Shown in pieces: positions 1 through 12,600 of a DNA stretch of 64,000 bases (position 1 is the first letter of the stretch; each line of letters opens with the position of its first letter). The position numbers and the translations under genes are program-made. The stretch is taken from assembly GCF_021134715.1 (NCBI RefSeq), contig NC_060028.1, positions 4,610,501 through 4,674,500 of the forward strand. The letters run 5' to 3'. Source of the DNA: Daphnia pulex. Taxonomy: Eukaryota; Arthropoda; Branchiopoda; Diplostraca; Daphniidae. The notes below the pieces were generated by a model. The model searched no databases. It had not been told where the DNA came from and saw nothing but the letters and a program-made list of their open reading frames with translations.

Positions 1-37
1 TAATGGCAGCGGTTTAACTGGTAAATGCGTAACTGAG

Positions 38-205
38 TTCGACGGGCGAAACGTTTTCAAGGTACCAAAAACCGAGGATACCTTCACCGCGACTTGAGCC
101 CGCGGGGGTGGGGCCCCCGAAGGGGCACCCCCGCGGCCGCGAGAGCTCGTGGTGAAGGAATTCGAGGGAATTTTTCGGGTCAAACACAAGGTATCGGAGA
201 TTCAA
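38..205. repeat. GC-rich hairpin box (one of nine copies)
   Basis: This is a ~160-bp dispersed module with a very GC-rich centre. CCGCGGGGGTG (100-110) pairs perfectly with CACCCCCGCGG (126-136), and an inner CCCC/GGGG stem sits between them. The flanks CCTTCACC and GGTGAAGG extend the fold imperfectly to about 35 bases per arm. Other copies lie at about 3807-3967, 4146-4306, 7506-7670, 7843-8010, 11809-11969, 12148-12308, 29811-29975 and 47075-47240. Open frames through it change between copies, so I do not regard it as coding. Confidence 0.75.
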
Positions 206-1004
206 TGACATTGGTTAAACTGGCAAATGATTTGTCCACGGGCAGGAAATTAAATCTTTTAAACTGTTAAAAAACGGGCAGGAAATTTTAAGTGTCCTAC
301 AGAACACGTTGGGTGAAACATAGCAACTAATTCACTAACTTCGGGTGATGAATTATTCTACCAATTTATTGCAAATGCAACTGTTCACTATCGATGTTGC
401 CTCATATATGTCGATGACTTTCTCCCAAGAAAAAACATCAATAACTCTCAACAGCTATGTGGTTAGAGAACAGGACTCAAGAAACGATGGGCTGTTGTTC
501 AAACCGGCAATGAGGAATGTATAGACGAAAACAGAAAATTATGAGGTATTCAGATAGAAAGCCAAGTAAATTATTTCAAACATTTTGTCAATTTTTATTT
601 TAACAATTTATGAGTATTGAACCTAAAGACATGAACATGCTATGCGAACACTCTAACCAATACACCACCAATCATATATTTGACTATTACCTCTCAAGTG
701 GTTGTTCGAATTTTATATGCGAAGCTGAGTTTTGTAAGTTTCAGTAAAATACAGGATTAAATACTTACGGGCCAAAGAATTACGTCGTGCGATTAATATT
801 TATTGGTATTTAGAGCAAATCCGAATTGACTTAAGTGGCTGATGACTTTTCCCCCTGTTCAACTGATAATATAACTCAACAGCTCAGTGGTTAGAGCATT
901 GGATCCAGGATACAACGGCCCGTTGTTCAAGTCCTCATCGAGATAAGTACGAGTTACATGTGAGTCTAAGGGGAAGGGTAGCAATAGGGAAGAGTGTGCA
1001 GAGA

Positions 1005-1109
1005 GGGGATGGTGAGGGTGGGGATTGTGAGGGAGGGGATGGTGAGGGAGGGGATGGTGAGGGAGGGGATGGTGAGGGAGGGGATGGTGAGGGAGAGGAT
1101 GGTGAGGGA
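1005..1109 (+). repeat. 15-bp G-rich minisatellite GGGGATGGTGAGGGA
   Basis: There are seven tandem 15-mers with few changes. Longer or shorter versions occur at 5149-5268 (8 copies), 13151-13270 (8), 30805-30909 (7) and about 48069-48173 (7), and a decayed remnant lies near 9072. The G runs and loop lengths meet the usual G-quadruplex pattern. The frame reading Gly-Gly-Asp-Gly-Glu is a by-product of the repeat. Confidence 0.85.
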
Positions 1110-1607
1110 GGGGAGATAGAGAGGGGGAAGGATGAGAGAGAGGGAGGAAGAGGGGGGGAAGTAAGACGGGAAGATGAGGAAAGAGAGGAAGAGAAGAAGG
1201 TAAGAATCAGAATGGGATGTTTGACGGTTCAAAGGTGTTCAAGATACAAAAAAACCGTGGAAAACATCACCGAAACTCGAGTCCGTGGGAAATGTGTCAA
1301 ATACAATACAACCAGACTCTGAAAAATAAAAGTCCCAAAATAAAACCAAAACTCAACCAATACTTGGTTTCAACGAAAAAAAAACAAGTCCACAAAAAAA
1401 CCCCAAAAGACCGACTGGCTCACGGTGGAAGATGTACAAGTCCAAAAAATGGATGAAAAAAAAGTCCTGGACAGTAAGAAATTGGCCAGTGGGATTATAC
1501 GAGTGGCGTTTTGCTCCACGTGTGCTGTGCTGTGCGCTTGGGTGATTGCGTCTAGCAAGGTGGTTCGCCGTCCTTGGACGGGCATCTGGTATACTAGTCT
1601 ACTACTC

Positions 1608-1613
1608 TATAAA
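1608..1613 (+). promoter_or_regulatory. TATA-like motif at the start of each macrosatellite unit
   Basis: TATAAA occurs inside CTCTATAAACCGCGGGCG at the left edge of every unit: 1608-1613, 5787-5792, 9610-9615, 13807-13812 and 31427-31432. It is perfectly kept in all five. A promoter role is inferred only from the motif and its fixed position. Confidence 0.3.
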
Positions 1614-1939
1614 CCGCGGGCGTGGCTAAGTGACCTTGGCCAGTCTGTGATTCTGTTTGTGTGTTTGTTTGTTTGTCCGTTTGTTGTTTGTCTGTATCGG
1701 CGAGACGCAACCAGTGGCGAAAGTTTCGAATTGAGTAAGCGAGGCGATACACACGTCAACTTTCCTCACCGTTTCTCCGTTTGCGCGCGCCCTTCTCGCC
1801 ACACACACACACACGGGCTCGAACCGTGTGCGTTTTTTTTTTTTTTTGCGGACAGGGGGGGAGAGAGAGGGTTAGAATTTGTTAGTAGTCGGGTAGGTTT
1901 TTTTTCCATCGGTTATATGTCGATGTCCTCTATTAGATT

Positions 1940-3385
1940 CGAGTGTACTACTTGGGGTTTGAACCATGGTCGGAGAGGTGCTTCCGCCGCACATCCGATT
2001 GGGATGGCATTGTCGCACACACTCTAACCATTACACTATCAGAACTGATATTCATATCGAGTTGGAATTTGGACAGATGGTTGTTTGTTGTTGCACTTCC
2101 AGTTTCCGTTTGTCTTGGACATTTATTTTTACATCCAATTTCCTCTATAGAATTCCATCATTCTAATGGTGTATTGGTTAGCGTGCACTGCTACCATGCG
2201 AGAGGTCCGAGGTTCGATCCCGGTACAAGGCATTGTTATGAATTGTTAATTTGTCAACTTCAATTTTCAATTTAGAAATTGGTGTCTATCGGGATTTGAA
2301 CCTGAAAACTCTCGCATGGTAAGCGACCTCGCTAACCACTTGCCCACCAAGTGATATTCAAGGATGATTTCATTGAAGTGTGGTTTCAAACATCTCTGCA
2401 TCTCGCGTTGCGAATGGCACACAGGTGAGCGCGACGCGACGCACCATATCTCTACGACATATTTATAGATCCCGTTACTTACTTTGAAATCCATATCTCT
2501 CTTGGTGTATTGGTTAGCGTGCTCGGTTAACATGCGAGAGGTCTGAGGTTCGATGCCGGATCAAGGCGCTGTAAATATTTATTAATTTGCAACGTTTTAT
2601 TTGGAGAAATTGGAGTGTTTATCGGGATTTGAACCCGAATACTCACGCATGGTAAGCGAACATGCTAACCACTTGACCACCAATTGATGTTTTTTCTTTG
2701 ATCTTACTGACAAGTTGTTTCAAACATATCTGCGTCTCGCGTCACGTCGCTCATGACGCATAGGTGAGCGCGAAGCGATGCACCGTGTCTCTACGACATA
2801 TTTATAGATCCAATTTCCTCTGTTGAATTCCATCTCTCTCATGGTATATTGGATAGCGTTCACGGCTACGAAGCGACAGGTCCGAGGTTCGATCCCGGGT
2901 CAAGGTATTGTTATGAGTTGTTTATTTGTAAAGTTCAATTTTCAATTTAGAAATTAGGGTTGATCTGGATTTGAACCCGAATACTCACGCATGGTAAGCG
3001 AACTTGATAACCACTTGACCACCAATTGATATTCATCACTGAGCTCATTTAGAGGTAGTTTCAATTATTTTGGCGTCTCGCGTTACACACGTCGCGTAGC
3101 TCTTGCCTCACACAGGTGAGCGCGACGTGACGCACCGTATCTGTACGACATATTTTTACATCCAATTTCCTCTATCAGATTTATCTCTCTAATAGTGTAT
3201 TGGATAGCGTGCTCGGCTAATATGTGAGAGGTCCAAGGTTTGATCCTGGGCAAATGCTTTGTTTTTGATTATTAATTTGCAATGTTCAATTTTTAATTTA
3301 GAAATGGGAGGGTCGATCGGGATTTGAACCTGAGTACTCACGCATGGTAAGCGAACTCACTAACCACTTCGCCACCAATTTAAAT
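1940..3385. repeat. tRNA-like array A: alternating plus and minus tRNA-like sequences
   Basis: After a leading minus-strand tRNA-like sequence (1940-2045) come four convergent pairs. The plus members start at about 2163, 2496, 2841 and 3185, with TGGTGTATTGGTTAGCGTGC (A-box-like) and GGTTCGATCCCGG (B-box). The minus members end at about 2350, 2690, 3035 and 3385 and read GGTTCAAATCCCG with GTGGTTAGCGA. The period is 333-345 bp. Anticodon-like loops vary between copies (ACC, AAC and ACG types). Acceptor stems do not close canonically, so I call them tRNA-like, not tRNA genes. An imperfect GC-rich inverted repeat (GCGTCTCGCG... to ...CGCGACGC) separates successive pairs. Confidence 0.75.
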
Positions 3386-3428
3386 TAAATATTGATCTAA
3401 TTGAAGAGTGGTCACCGTATAGTGGTTG

Positions 3429-3735
3429 CTCATGCCGAGTTGAAAATTATTCACTATTTTTCGCTCACGTCGGGCTGAAAAGAATTCACCCTAAGTTGCT
3501 CACGACGGGCTGAAAAGAATTCACTCTATTTCGCTCACGACGGGCTGAAAATAATTCAATCTATTTCGCTCACGACGGGCTGAAAATAATTCACCCTACG
3601 TTGCTAACGCCGAACTTAAAATTATTCACCCTATTTCGCTCACGACGGGCTGAAAAGAATTCACCCTTATTTTCTCACGACGGGATGAAAATAATTCAAC
3701 GAAAGTCAATCACGACGGGCTAAAGGTCAAGTGGG
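3429..3735 (+). repeat. 35-bp minisatellite (CTCACGACGGGCTGAAAAGAATTC family)
   Basis: There are about eight tandem 35-bp units, each with the core CTCACGACGGGCTGAAAA followed by AATTCA and a variable tail. The last two units are degenerate. An identical copy lies at about 11431-11737 and a shorter one, of about 3.5 units, at about 7290-7425. No spacers of constant length separate the repeats, so this is not CRISPR-like. Confidence 0.85.
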
Positions 3736-5783
3736 ATAATTAACTTTCCTGATTTGGCTCACGCTTAACAAGTAGCTACAAAGAATAGTTGTAAAAAAGT
3801 GAGAATGCGTTCGACGGGCGAAACGTGTTCAAGGTACAAAAAACCGAGGATACCTTCACCGCGACTCGAGCCCGCGGGGGTGGGGCCCCCGAAGGGGCAC
3901 CCCCGCGGCCGCGAGAGCTGGTGGTGAAGGAATTCGAGGGAATTTTTCGGGTCAAACATAAGGTATCAGACATTCAATGACAATGGTTTAACTGGCAAAT
4001 GATTTGCCCACGGGCAGGAAATTTAAGCGCAGGCTCACGCTTAACGGGCAGGAAATTTTAAAATTCCTTCAGAATACGCTGGGCCATGAGTGGATATATG
4101 AGAAATCTAATGACAGTGGTTTAACTGGTAAATGCGTAACTGAGTTCGACGGGCGAAACGTTTTCAAGGTACAAAAAACCGAGGATACTTCACCGCGACT
4201 CGAGCCCGCGGGGGTGGGGCCCCCGAAGGGGAACCCCCGCGGCCGCGAGAGCTCGTGGTGAAGGAATTCGAGGGAATTTTTCGGGTCAAACACAAGGTAT
4301 CGGAGATTCAATGACATTGGTTTAACTGGCAAATGATTTGTCCACGGGCAGGAAATTAAATCTTTTAAACTGTTAAAAAACGGGCAGGAAATTTTAAGTG
4401 TCCTACAGAACACGTTGGGTGAAACATAATATCTACAAATTTGTTTACGTTGGGCCATGAGTAATTGCAACTAATTCGCTAACGACGGGTGATGAATTAT
4501 TCTACCAATTTATTGCAAACGCAACTGTTCACTATCGATGTTGCCTCATATATGTCGATGATTTCCTCCCAAGAAAATACTTCAATAATTCTCAATAGCT
4601 ATGTGGTTAGAAAACAGGACTCAAGAAACGATGGGCTGTTGTTCAAACCGGCAATGAGGAATGTTTCTACGAAAACAGGAATTTATGAGGTATTCAGATT
4701 GAAAGCCAAGTAAATTATTTCAAACTCTTTGTCAATTTTTATTTTAACAATTTATGAGTATTGAACTTAAAGACATGAATATGCTATGCGAACACTCTAA
4801 CCAATACACCACCAATCATATATTTGACTATTACCTCTCAAGTGGTTATTCGAATTTTATATGCGAAGCTGAGTTTTGTAAGTTTCATTAAAATACAGGA
4901 GCAAATACTTACTGGCCAAAGAATTACGTCGTGCGATTAATATTTATTGGTATTTAGGGAAAATCCGAATTTACTTAAGTGGATGATGACTTTTCCCCCT
5001 GTTTAACTTATAATACAACTCAACAGCTCAGTGGTTAGAGCATTGGATCCAGGATACAACGGCCCGTTGTTCAAGCCCACATCGAGATAAGTACGAGATA
5101 CATGTGAGTCTAAGGGGAAGGATTACATGAGGGAGGAGTGTGCAGAGAAGGGATGGTGAGGGTGGGGATGGTGAGGGAAGGGATGGTGAGGGAGGGGATG
5201 GTGAGGGAGGGGATAGTGAGGGAGGGGATGGTGAGGGAGGGGATGGTGAGGGAGAGGATGGTGAGCGAGGGAAGATAGAGAGGGGGAAGGATGAGAGAGG
5301 GGAGGAAGATGGGAAAAAGTGGGAAGAAATAAATTGGAAGGGAAGAAAGTGAAACGGGAAGATGAGGAAGGAGAGGAAGAAGGAGTTGAGAATCAGAATG
5401 GAGTGTTTGACGGTCCAAACGTGTTCAAGATTCAAAATACCGTGGAAAACTTCACCGAAACTCGAGTCCGTGGGAAATGTGTCAAATACAATACAACCAA
5501 ACTCTGAAAAATAAAAGTCTAAAAATAAAACCAAAACTCAACCGATACTTGGTTTCAACGAAAAAAAAACAAGTCCACAAAAAAACCCCAAAAGACCGAC
5601 TGGCTCACGGTGGAAGATGTACAAGTCCATAAATGGATGAAAAAAAAAGTCCCGGACAGCTAGGAATTGGCCAGTGGGATTATAAGAGTGGCGTTTTGCT
5701 CCATGTGTACTGTGCGCTTAGGTGAACATGTCTAGCCGCCTGGTTCGCCGTCCTTGGACGGGCCTAGGTATACTAGTCTACTA

Positions 5784-8700
5784 CTCTATAAACCGCGGGC
5801 GTGGGTAAGTGACCTTGGCCTGTCTGTGATTCGGTGTGTTTGTTTGTTTGTCCGTTTGTTGTTTGTCTGTAGCGGCGAGACGCAACCAGTGGCGAAAGTT
5901 TTTTCGAATTGAGTAAGCGAGGCGATACACACACACGTCAGCTTTCCTCATCGTTTGTCCGTTTGCGGGCGCCCTTCTCGCCACACACACACACACGGGC
6001 TCGAACCGAGCGCGTTTTTTTTTTTTTTTTTTTTTTTTGGGGGACAGGGGGGGAGGATTTGTTAGTAGTCGGGTAGGTTTTTTTTCCATCGGTTATATGT
6101 CGATGTCCTCTATTAGATTCGAGTGTACTACTTGGGGTTTGAACCATGGTCGGAGAGGTGCTTCCGCCGCACATCCGATTGGGATGGCATTGTCGCACAC
6201 ACTCTAACCAGTACACTATCAGAACTGATATTCATATCGAGTTGGAATTTGGACAGATGGTTGTTTGTTGTTGCGCCTCCCGTATTTCGTGCGCGGCGTG
6301 CGCCGTTTGTCTTGGACATATTTTTACTTCCAATTTCCTATATTTTTCCAACTCTCTCATGGTGTGTTGGTTAGCGTGCCCTGCTACCATGCGAGAGCTC
6401 CGAGGTTCGATCCCGGTACATGGCGCTGTTATGAATTGTTAATTTACAACGTACAATTTTTTCAATTTAGAAGTTGGTGTCTATCGGGATTTGAACCTGA
6501 AAACTCACGCATGGTAAGCGAACTCGCTAACCACTTGACCACCAATTGATATTATTCACTGGGCTCATTTAAGAGTAGTTTCAAACATTTCGGCGTCTCG
6601 CGTTACACACGTCGCGTAGCTCTTGCCTCACACAGGTGAGCGCGACGTGACGCACCGTATCTGTACGACATATTTTTACATCCAATTTCCTCTGATGAAC
6701 TCAATCCTTCTTATGGTGTATTGGTTAGCGTGCTCGGCTATCATACCAGAAGATGTCTGAGGTTCGATCCCGGATCCAGGCGCTATTATTATTTATTAAT
6801 ATGCAATATTCAATTTGCAGAAATTGGAGGGTCTATCGGGATTTGAACCCGAATACTCACGCATGGTAAGCGAACATGCTAACCACTTGACCACCAAGTG
6901 ATGTTTTTACATTGATCTTATTGACAAATTGTTTCAAACATATCTGCGTCTCGCGTCACGTCGCTTATGACGCATAGGTGAGCGCGATGCGATGCACGGT
7001 GTCTCTACGACATATTTATAGATCCATTTCCCTTTATTGATTCCGTCCCTCTAATGGTATATTGGATAGCGTGCCCGACTACGAAGCGAGAGGGTCCGCG
7101 GTTCGATCCCGGGTCAATGCGCTGTTATTAATTGTTATTTTACAATGTTCAATTTTTTCAATTTAGAAATTGGTGGCTATCGGGATTTGAACCTGAAAAC
7201 TCACGCATGGTAAGCGAACTCGCTAACCACTTGACCACCAATTGATATTCATAACTGAGCTCATTTAAGAGAATTATCAAACATTATTCACTCTTTTTCG
7301 CTCACGACGGGCTGAAAAGAATTCACCCTAAGTTGCTCACGACGAGCTGAAAAGAATTCACCCTATTTCGCTCACGACGGGCTGAAAATAATTCAACGAA
7401 AGTTAATCACGACGGGCTAAAAGTCACGTGGGATGATTAACTTTCCTGATTTGGCTCACGCTTAACAAGTAGCTACAAAGAATAGTTGTAAAAAAGTGAG
7501 AATGCGTTCGACGGGCGAAACGTGTTCAAGGTACAATAAACCGAGGATACCTTCACCGCGACTCGAGCCCGCGGGGGTGGGGCCCCTAATGGGGCACCCC
7601 CGCGGCCGCGAGAGCTCGTGGTGAAGGAATTCGAGGGAATTTTTCGGGTCAAACATAAGGTATCACACATTCAATGACAATGGTTTAACTGGCAAATGAT
7701 TTGTCCACGGGCAGGAAATTTCAGCGCAGGCTCACGCTTAACGGGCAGGAAATTTTAAAATTCCTTCAGAATACGCTGGGCCATGAGTGGATATATGAGA
7801 AATCTAATGACAGTGGTTTAACTGGTAAATGCGTAACTGAGTTCGACAGGCGAAACGTTTTCAAGGTACCAAAAACCGAGGATACCTTCACCGCGACTCG
7901 AGCCCGCGGGGGTGGGGCCCCCGAAGGGGCACCCCCGCGGCCGCGAGAGCTCGTGGTGAAGGAATTCGAGGGAATTTTTCGGGTCAAACACAAGGTATCG
8001 GAGATTCAATGACATTGGTTTAACTGGCAAATGATTTGTCCACGGGCAGGAAATTAATTCTTTTAAACTGTTAAAAACGGGCAGGAAATTTTAAGTTTCC
8101 TATAGAACACGTTGGGTGAAACATAGCAACTAATTCGCTAACGACGGGTGATGAATTATTCTACCAATTTATTGCAAATGCAACTGTTCACTATCGATGT
8201 TGCCTCATATATGTCGATGACTTGCTCCCAAGAAAATACACCAATACCTCTCAATAGCTATGTGGTTAGAGAACAGGAATCAAGATAGGCAAATGATTTG
8301 TCCACGGGCAGGAAATTAAATCTTTTAAACTGTTAAAACACGGGCAGGAAATTTTAAGTTTCCTATAGAACACGTTGGGTGAAACATAGCAACTAATTCG
8401 CTAACGACGGGTGATGAATTATTCTACCAATTTATTGCAAATGCAACTGTTCACTATCGATGTTGCCTCATATATGTCGATGACTTCCTCCCAAGAAATT
8501 ACACCAATACCTCTCAATAGCTATGTGGTTAGGGAACAGGAATCAAGATACGATGGGCTATTGTTCAAACCGGCAACGAGTAATGTATAGACGGAAAGAG
8601 GAAATTATGAGGTATTCAGATTGAAAGCCAAGTAAATTATTTCAAACACTTTGTCAATTTTTATTTTCACAATTTATGAGTATTGAACCTAAAGTCATTA

Positions 8701-9574
8701 TTATGCTATGCGAACACTCTAACCAATACACCACCAATCATATATTTGACTATTACCTCTCAAGTGGTTATTCGAATTTTATATGCGAAGCTGAGTTTTA
8801 TAAGTTTCAGTAAAATACAGGAGCAAATACTTACGGGCCAAAGAATTACGTCGTGCGATTAATATTTATTGGTATTTAGAGCAAATCCGAATTGACTTAA
8901 GTGGCTGATGACTTTTCCCCCTGTTTAACTGATAATACAACTCAACAGCTCAGTGGTTAGAGCATTGGATCCAGGATACAACGGCCCGGTGTTCAAGCCC
9001 TCATCGAGATAAGTACGAGATACATGTGAGTCTAAGGGGAAGGGATACATGAGGGAGGAGTATGCAAGGAGGGGATGGTGAGGGGTGGGGAGATAGAGAG
9101 GGGGAGGATGGGAGTGGGGAGTAGGAGGGGAGAAATTGGGAGGGGAGAAAGTGGGAGGGGGAAAAGTGGGAGGGGAGAATGAGGAAAGATAGGAAGAAGG
9201 AGGGGAGGATAAGAGTGGGCAGTTCGACGGGCCAAACGTGTACAAGATACAACAGAAGAAATCCGAGGAAATGTGTCAAATCCAATACAACCAAACTCTG
9301 AAAAATACAAGTCCCCAAATAAAACCAAAACTCAACCGATACTTGCTTGCAACGAAAGAAAAAACAAGTCCACAATAAAAACCCAAAAGACCGACTGGCT
9401 CACGGTGGAAGTTGTACAAGTCCATAAATGGATGAAAAAAACAAGTCCCGGGCAGTAAGGAATTGGCCAGTGGGATTATACGAGTGGCGTTTTGCTCCAT
9501 GTATACTGTGCGCTTAGGTGATTATGTCTAGCCGCCTGGTTCGCCGTCCTTGGACGGGCCTAGGTATACTAGTC
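5784..9574. repeat. Macrosatellite unit U2 (3791 bp)
   Basis: It has the same modular order as U1 but is clearly diverged. tRNA-like array B (about 6120-7245) has three plus/minus pairs instead of four, and the 35-bp minisatellite is shorter (about 7290-7425). The hairpin boxes lie at about 7506-7670 and 7843-8010. A segment of about 240 bp near 8100-8290 is repeated directly after itself. The G-rich minisatellite has collapsed to about one degenerate copy near 9072. No gene is evident. Confidence 0.8.
6120..7245. repeat. tRNA-like array B (three convergent pairs)
   Basis: It has the same design as array A: a leading minus member at 6120-6230, then plus members at about 6358, 6708 and 7047, each followed by a minus member ending near 6550, 6905 and 7245. 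A-box- and B-box-like blocks are kept on both strands, while the sequence between pairs varies more. Confidence 0.7.
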
Positions 9575-9606
9575 TACTGCTTCTTTCTTCTATCTTTCTT
9601 CTACTG

Positions 9607-12600
9607 CTCTATAAACCGCGGGCGTGGCTAAGTGACCTTGGCCAGTCTGTGATTCTGTTTGTGTGTTTGTTTGTTTGTCCGTTTGTTGTTTGTCTGTATC
9701 GGCGAGACGCAACCAGTGGCGAAAGTTTCGAATTGAGTAAGCGAGGCGATACACACGTCAACTTTCCTCACCGTTTCTCCGTTTGCGCGCGCCCTTCTCG
9801 CCACACACACACACACGGGCTCGAACCGTGTGCGTTTTTTTTTTTTTTTGCGGACAGGGGGGGAGAGAGAGGGCTAGAATTTGTTAGTAGTCGGGTAGGT
9901 TTTTTTTCCATCGGTTATATGTCGATGTCCTCTATTAGATTCGAGTGTACTACTTGGGGTTTGAACCATGGTCGGAGAGGTGCTTCCGCCGCACATCCGA
10001 TTGGGATGGCATTGTCGCACACACTCTAACCATTACACTATCAGAACTGATATTCATATCGAGTTGGAATTTGGACAGATGGTTGTTTGTTGTTGCACTT
10101 CCAGTTTCCGTTTGTCTTGGACATTTATTTTTACATCCAATTTCCTCTATAGAATTCCATCATTCTAATGGTGTATTGGTTAGCGTGCACTGCTACCATG
10201 CGAGAGGTCCGAGGTTCGATCCCGGTACAAGGCATTGTTATGAATTGTTAATTTGTCAACTTCAATTTTCAATTTAGAAATTGGTGTCTATCGGGATTTG
10301 AACCTGAAAACTCACGCATGGTAAGCGACCTCGCTAACCACTTGCCCACCAAGTGATATTCAAGGATGATTTCATTGAAGTGTGGTTTCAAACATCTCTG
10401 CATCTCGCGTTGCGAATGGCACACAGGTGAGCGCGACGCGACGCACCATATCTCTACGACATATTTATAGATCCCGTTACTTACTTTGAAATCCATATCT
10501 CTCTTGGTGTATTGGTTAGCGTGCTCGGTTAACATGCGAGAGGTCTGAGGTTCGATGCCGGATCAAGGCGCTGTAAATATTTATTAATTTGCAACGTTTT
10601 ATTTGGAGAAATTGGAGTGTTTATCGGGATTTGAACCCGAATACTCACGCATGGTAAGCGAACATGCTAACCACTTGACCACCAATTGATGTTTTTTCTT
10701 TGATCTTACTGACAAGTTGTTTCAAACATATCTGCGTCTCGCGTCACGTCGCTCAGGACGCATAGGTGAGCGCGAAGCGATGCACCGTGTCTCTACGACA
10801 TATTTATAGATCCAATTTCCTCTGTTGAATTCCATCTCTCTCATGGTATATTGGATAGCGTTCACGGCTACGAAGCGACAGGTCCGAGGTTCGATCCCGG
10901 GTCAAGGTATTGTTATGAGTTGTTTATTTGTAAAGTTCAATTTTCAATTTAGAAATTAGGGTTGATCTGGATTTGAACCCGAATACTCACGCATGGTAAG
11001 CGAACTTGATAACCACTTGACCACCAATTGATATTCATCACTGAGCTCATTTAGAGGTAGTTTCAATTATTTTGGCGTCTCGCGTTACACACGTCGCGTA
11101 GCTCTTGCCTCACACAGGTGAGCGCGACGTGACGCACCGTATCTGTACGACATATTTTTACATCCAATTTCCTCTATCAGATTTATCTCTCTAATAGTGT
11201 ATTGGATAGCGTGCTCGGCTAATATGTGAGAGGTCCAAGGTTTGATCCTGGGCAAATGCTTTGTTTTTGATTATTAATTTGCAATGTTCAATTTTTAATT
11301 TAGAAATGGGAGGGTCGATCGGGATTTGAACCTGAGTACTCACGCATGGTAAGCGAACTCACTAACCACTTCGCCACCAATTTAAATTAAATATTGATCT
11401 AATTGAAGAGTGGTCACCGTATAGTGGTTGCTCATGCCGAGTTGAAAATTATTCACTATTTTTCGCTCACGTCGGGCTGAAAAGAATTCACCCTAAGTTG
11501 CTCACGACGGGCTGAAAAGAATTCACTCTATTTCGCTCACGACGGGCTGAAAATAATTCAATCTATTTCGCTCACGACGGGCTGAAAATAATTCACCCTA
11601 CGTTGCTAACGCCGAACTTAAAATTATTCACCCTATTTCGCTCACGACGGGCTGAAAAGAATTCACCCTTATTTTCTCACGACGGGATGAAAATAATTCA
11701 ACGAAAGTCAATCACGACGGGCTAAAGGTCAAGTGGGATAATTAACTTTCCTGATTTGGCTCACGCTTAACAAGTAGCTACAAAGAATAGTTGTAAAAAA
11801 GTGAGAATGCGTTCGACGGGCGAAACGTGTTCAAGGTACAAAAAACCGAGGATACCTTCACCGCGACTCGAGCCCGCGGGGGTGGGGCCCCCGAAGGGGC
11901 ACCCCCGCGGCCGCGAGAGCTGGTGGTGAAGGAATTCGAGGGAATTTTTCGGGTCAAACATAAGGTATCAGACATTCAATGACAATGGTTTAACTGGCAA
12001 ATGATTTGCCCACGGGCAGGAAATTTAAGCGCAGGCTCACGCTTAACGGGCAGGAAATTTTAAAATTCCTTCAGAATACGCTGGGCCATGAGTGGATATA
12101 TGAGAAATCTAATGACAGTGGTTTAACTGGTAAATGCGTAACTGAGTTCGACGGGCGAAACGTTTTCAAGGTACAAAAAACCGAGGATACTTCACCGCGA
12201 CTCGAGCCCGCGGGGGTGGGGCCCCCGAAGGGGAACCCCCGCGGCCGCGAGAGCTCGTGGTGAAGGAATTCGAGGGAATTTTTCGGGTCAAACACAAGGT
12301 ATCGGAGATTCAATGACATTGGTTTAACTGGCAAATGATTTGTCCACGGGCAGGAAATTAAATCTTTTAAACTGTTAAAAAACGGGCAGGAAATTTTAAG
12401 TGTCCTACAGAACACGTTGGGTGAAACATAATATCTACAAATTTGTTTACGTTGGGCCATGAGTAATTGCAACTAATTCGCTAACGACGGGTGATGAATT
12501 ATTCTACCAATTTATTGCAAACGCAACTGTTCACTATCGATGTTGCCTCATATATGTCGATGATTTCCTCCCAAGAAAATACTTCAATAATTCTCAATAG

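Larger units (their letters stand above)
1..1599. repeat. Macrosatellite unit U0 (partial, 5' end outside window)
   Basis: This is the right-hand part of a macrosatellite unit; it ends at TATACTAGTC like the other units. It holds a GC-hairpin box at about 38-205, a plus-strand tRNA-like sequence at about 451-520, a minus-strand one at about 605-672, another plus-strand one at about 879-935, the 15-bp G-rich minisatellite at 1005-1109, and a diverged hairpin-box relative at about 1216-1300. I see no protein gene. The open frames here come from low-complexity G-rich or C-rich sequence. Confidence 0.75.
1605..5778. repeat. Macrosatellite unit U1 (4174 bp)
   Basis: The unit begins at CTCTATAAACCGCGG and ends at TATACTAGTC. 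In order it holds a TATA-like motif (1608-1613), a T/G-rich leader with TTTG repeats, a (CA)n run, a poly-T run near 1835, tRNA-like array A (about 1940-3385), the 35-bp minisatellite (about 3429-3735), two GC-hairpin boxes (about 3807-3967 and 4146-4306), tRNA-like sequences, and the 15-bp G-rich minisatellite (5149-5268). It matches U3 base for base over its whole length apart from a few substitutions; I saw them near 1871, 2315 and 2755. No gene is evident. Confidence 0.85.

Noticed and set aside
960-1322. Open frames reading Gly-Gly-Asp-Gly-Glu (plus) or Pro/Ser/Leu-rich text (minus), also near 5028, 13030, 30684 and 47999
   Set aside because: They arise from the 15-bp G-rich minisatellite, and their length follows repeat number. 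No conserved start or domain is present.
1425-2027. 200-codon plus-strand frame and its relatives in other units
   Set aside because: It runs through TTTG, CA and poly-T repeats and two tRNA-like sequences. It is shifted or broken in other units, so it is chance.
2163-3385. Calling individual tRNA genes with amino-acid identities
   Set aside because: A and B boxes and an anticodon-like arm are visible, but acceptor stems do not close in register (several minus members need four extra bases between T-arm and acceptor). A covariance-model score is required.
3429-3735. Regular 35-bp repeats resembling a CRISPR array
   Set aside because: The repeats are contiguous without unique spacers, and the DNA is eukaryotic.
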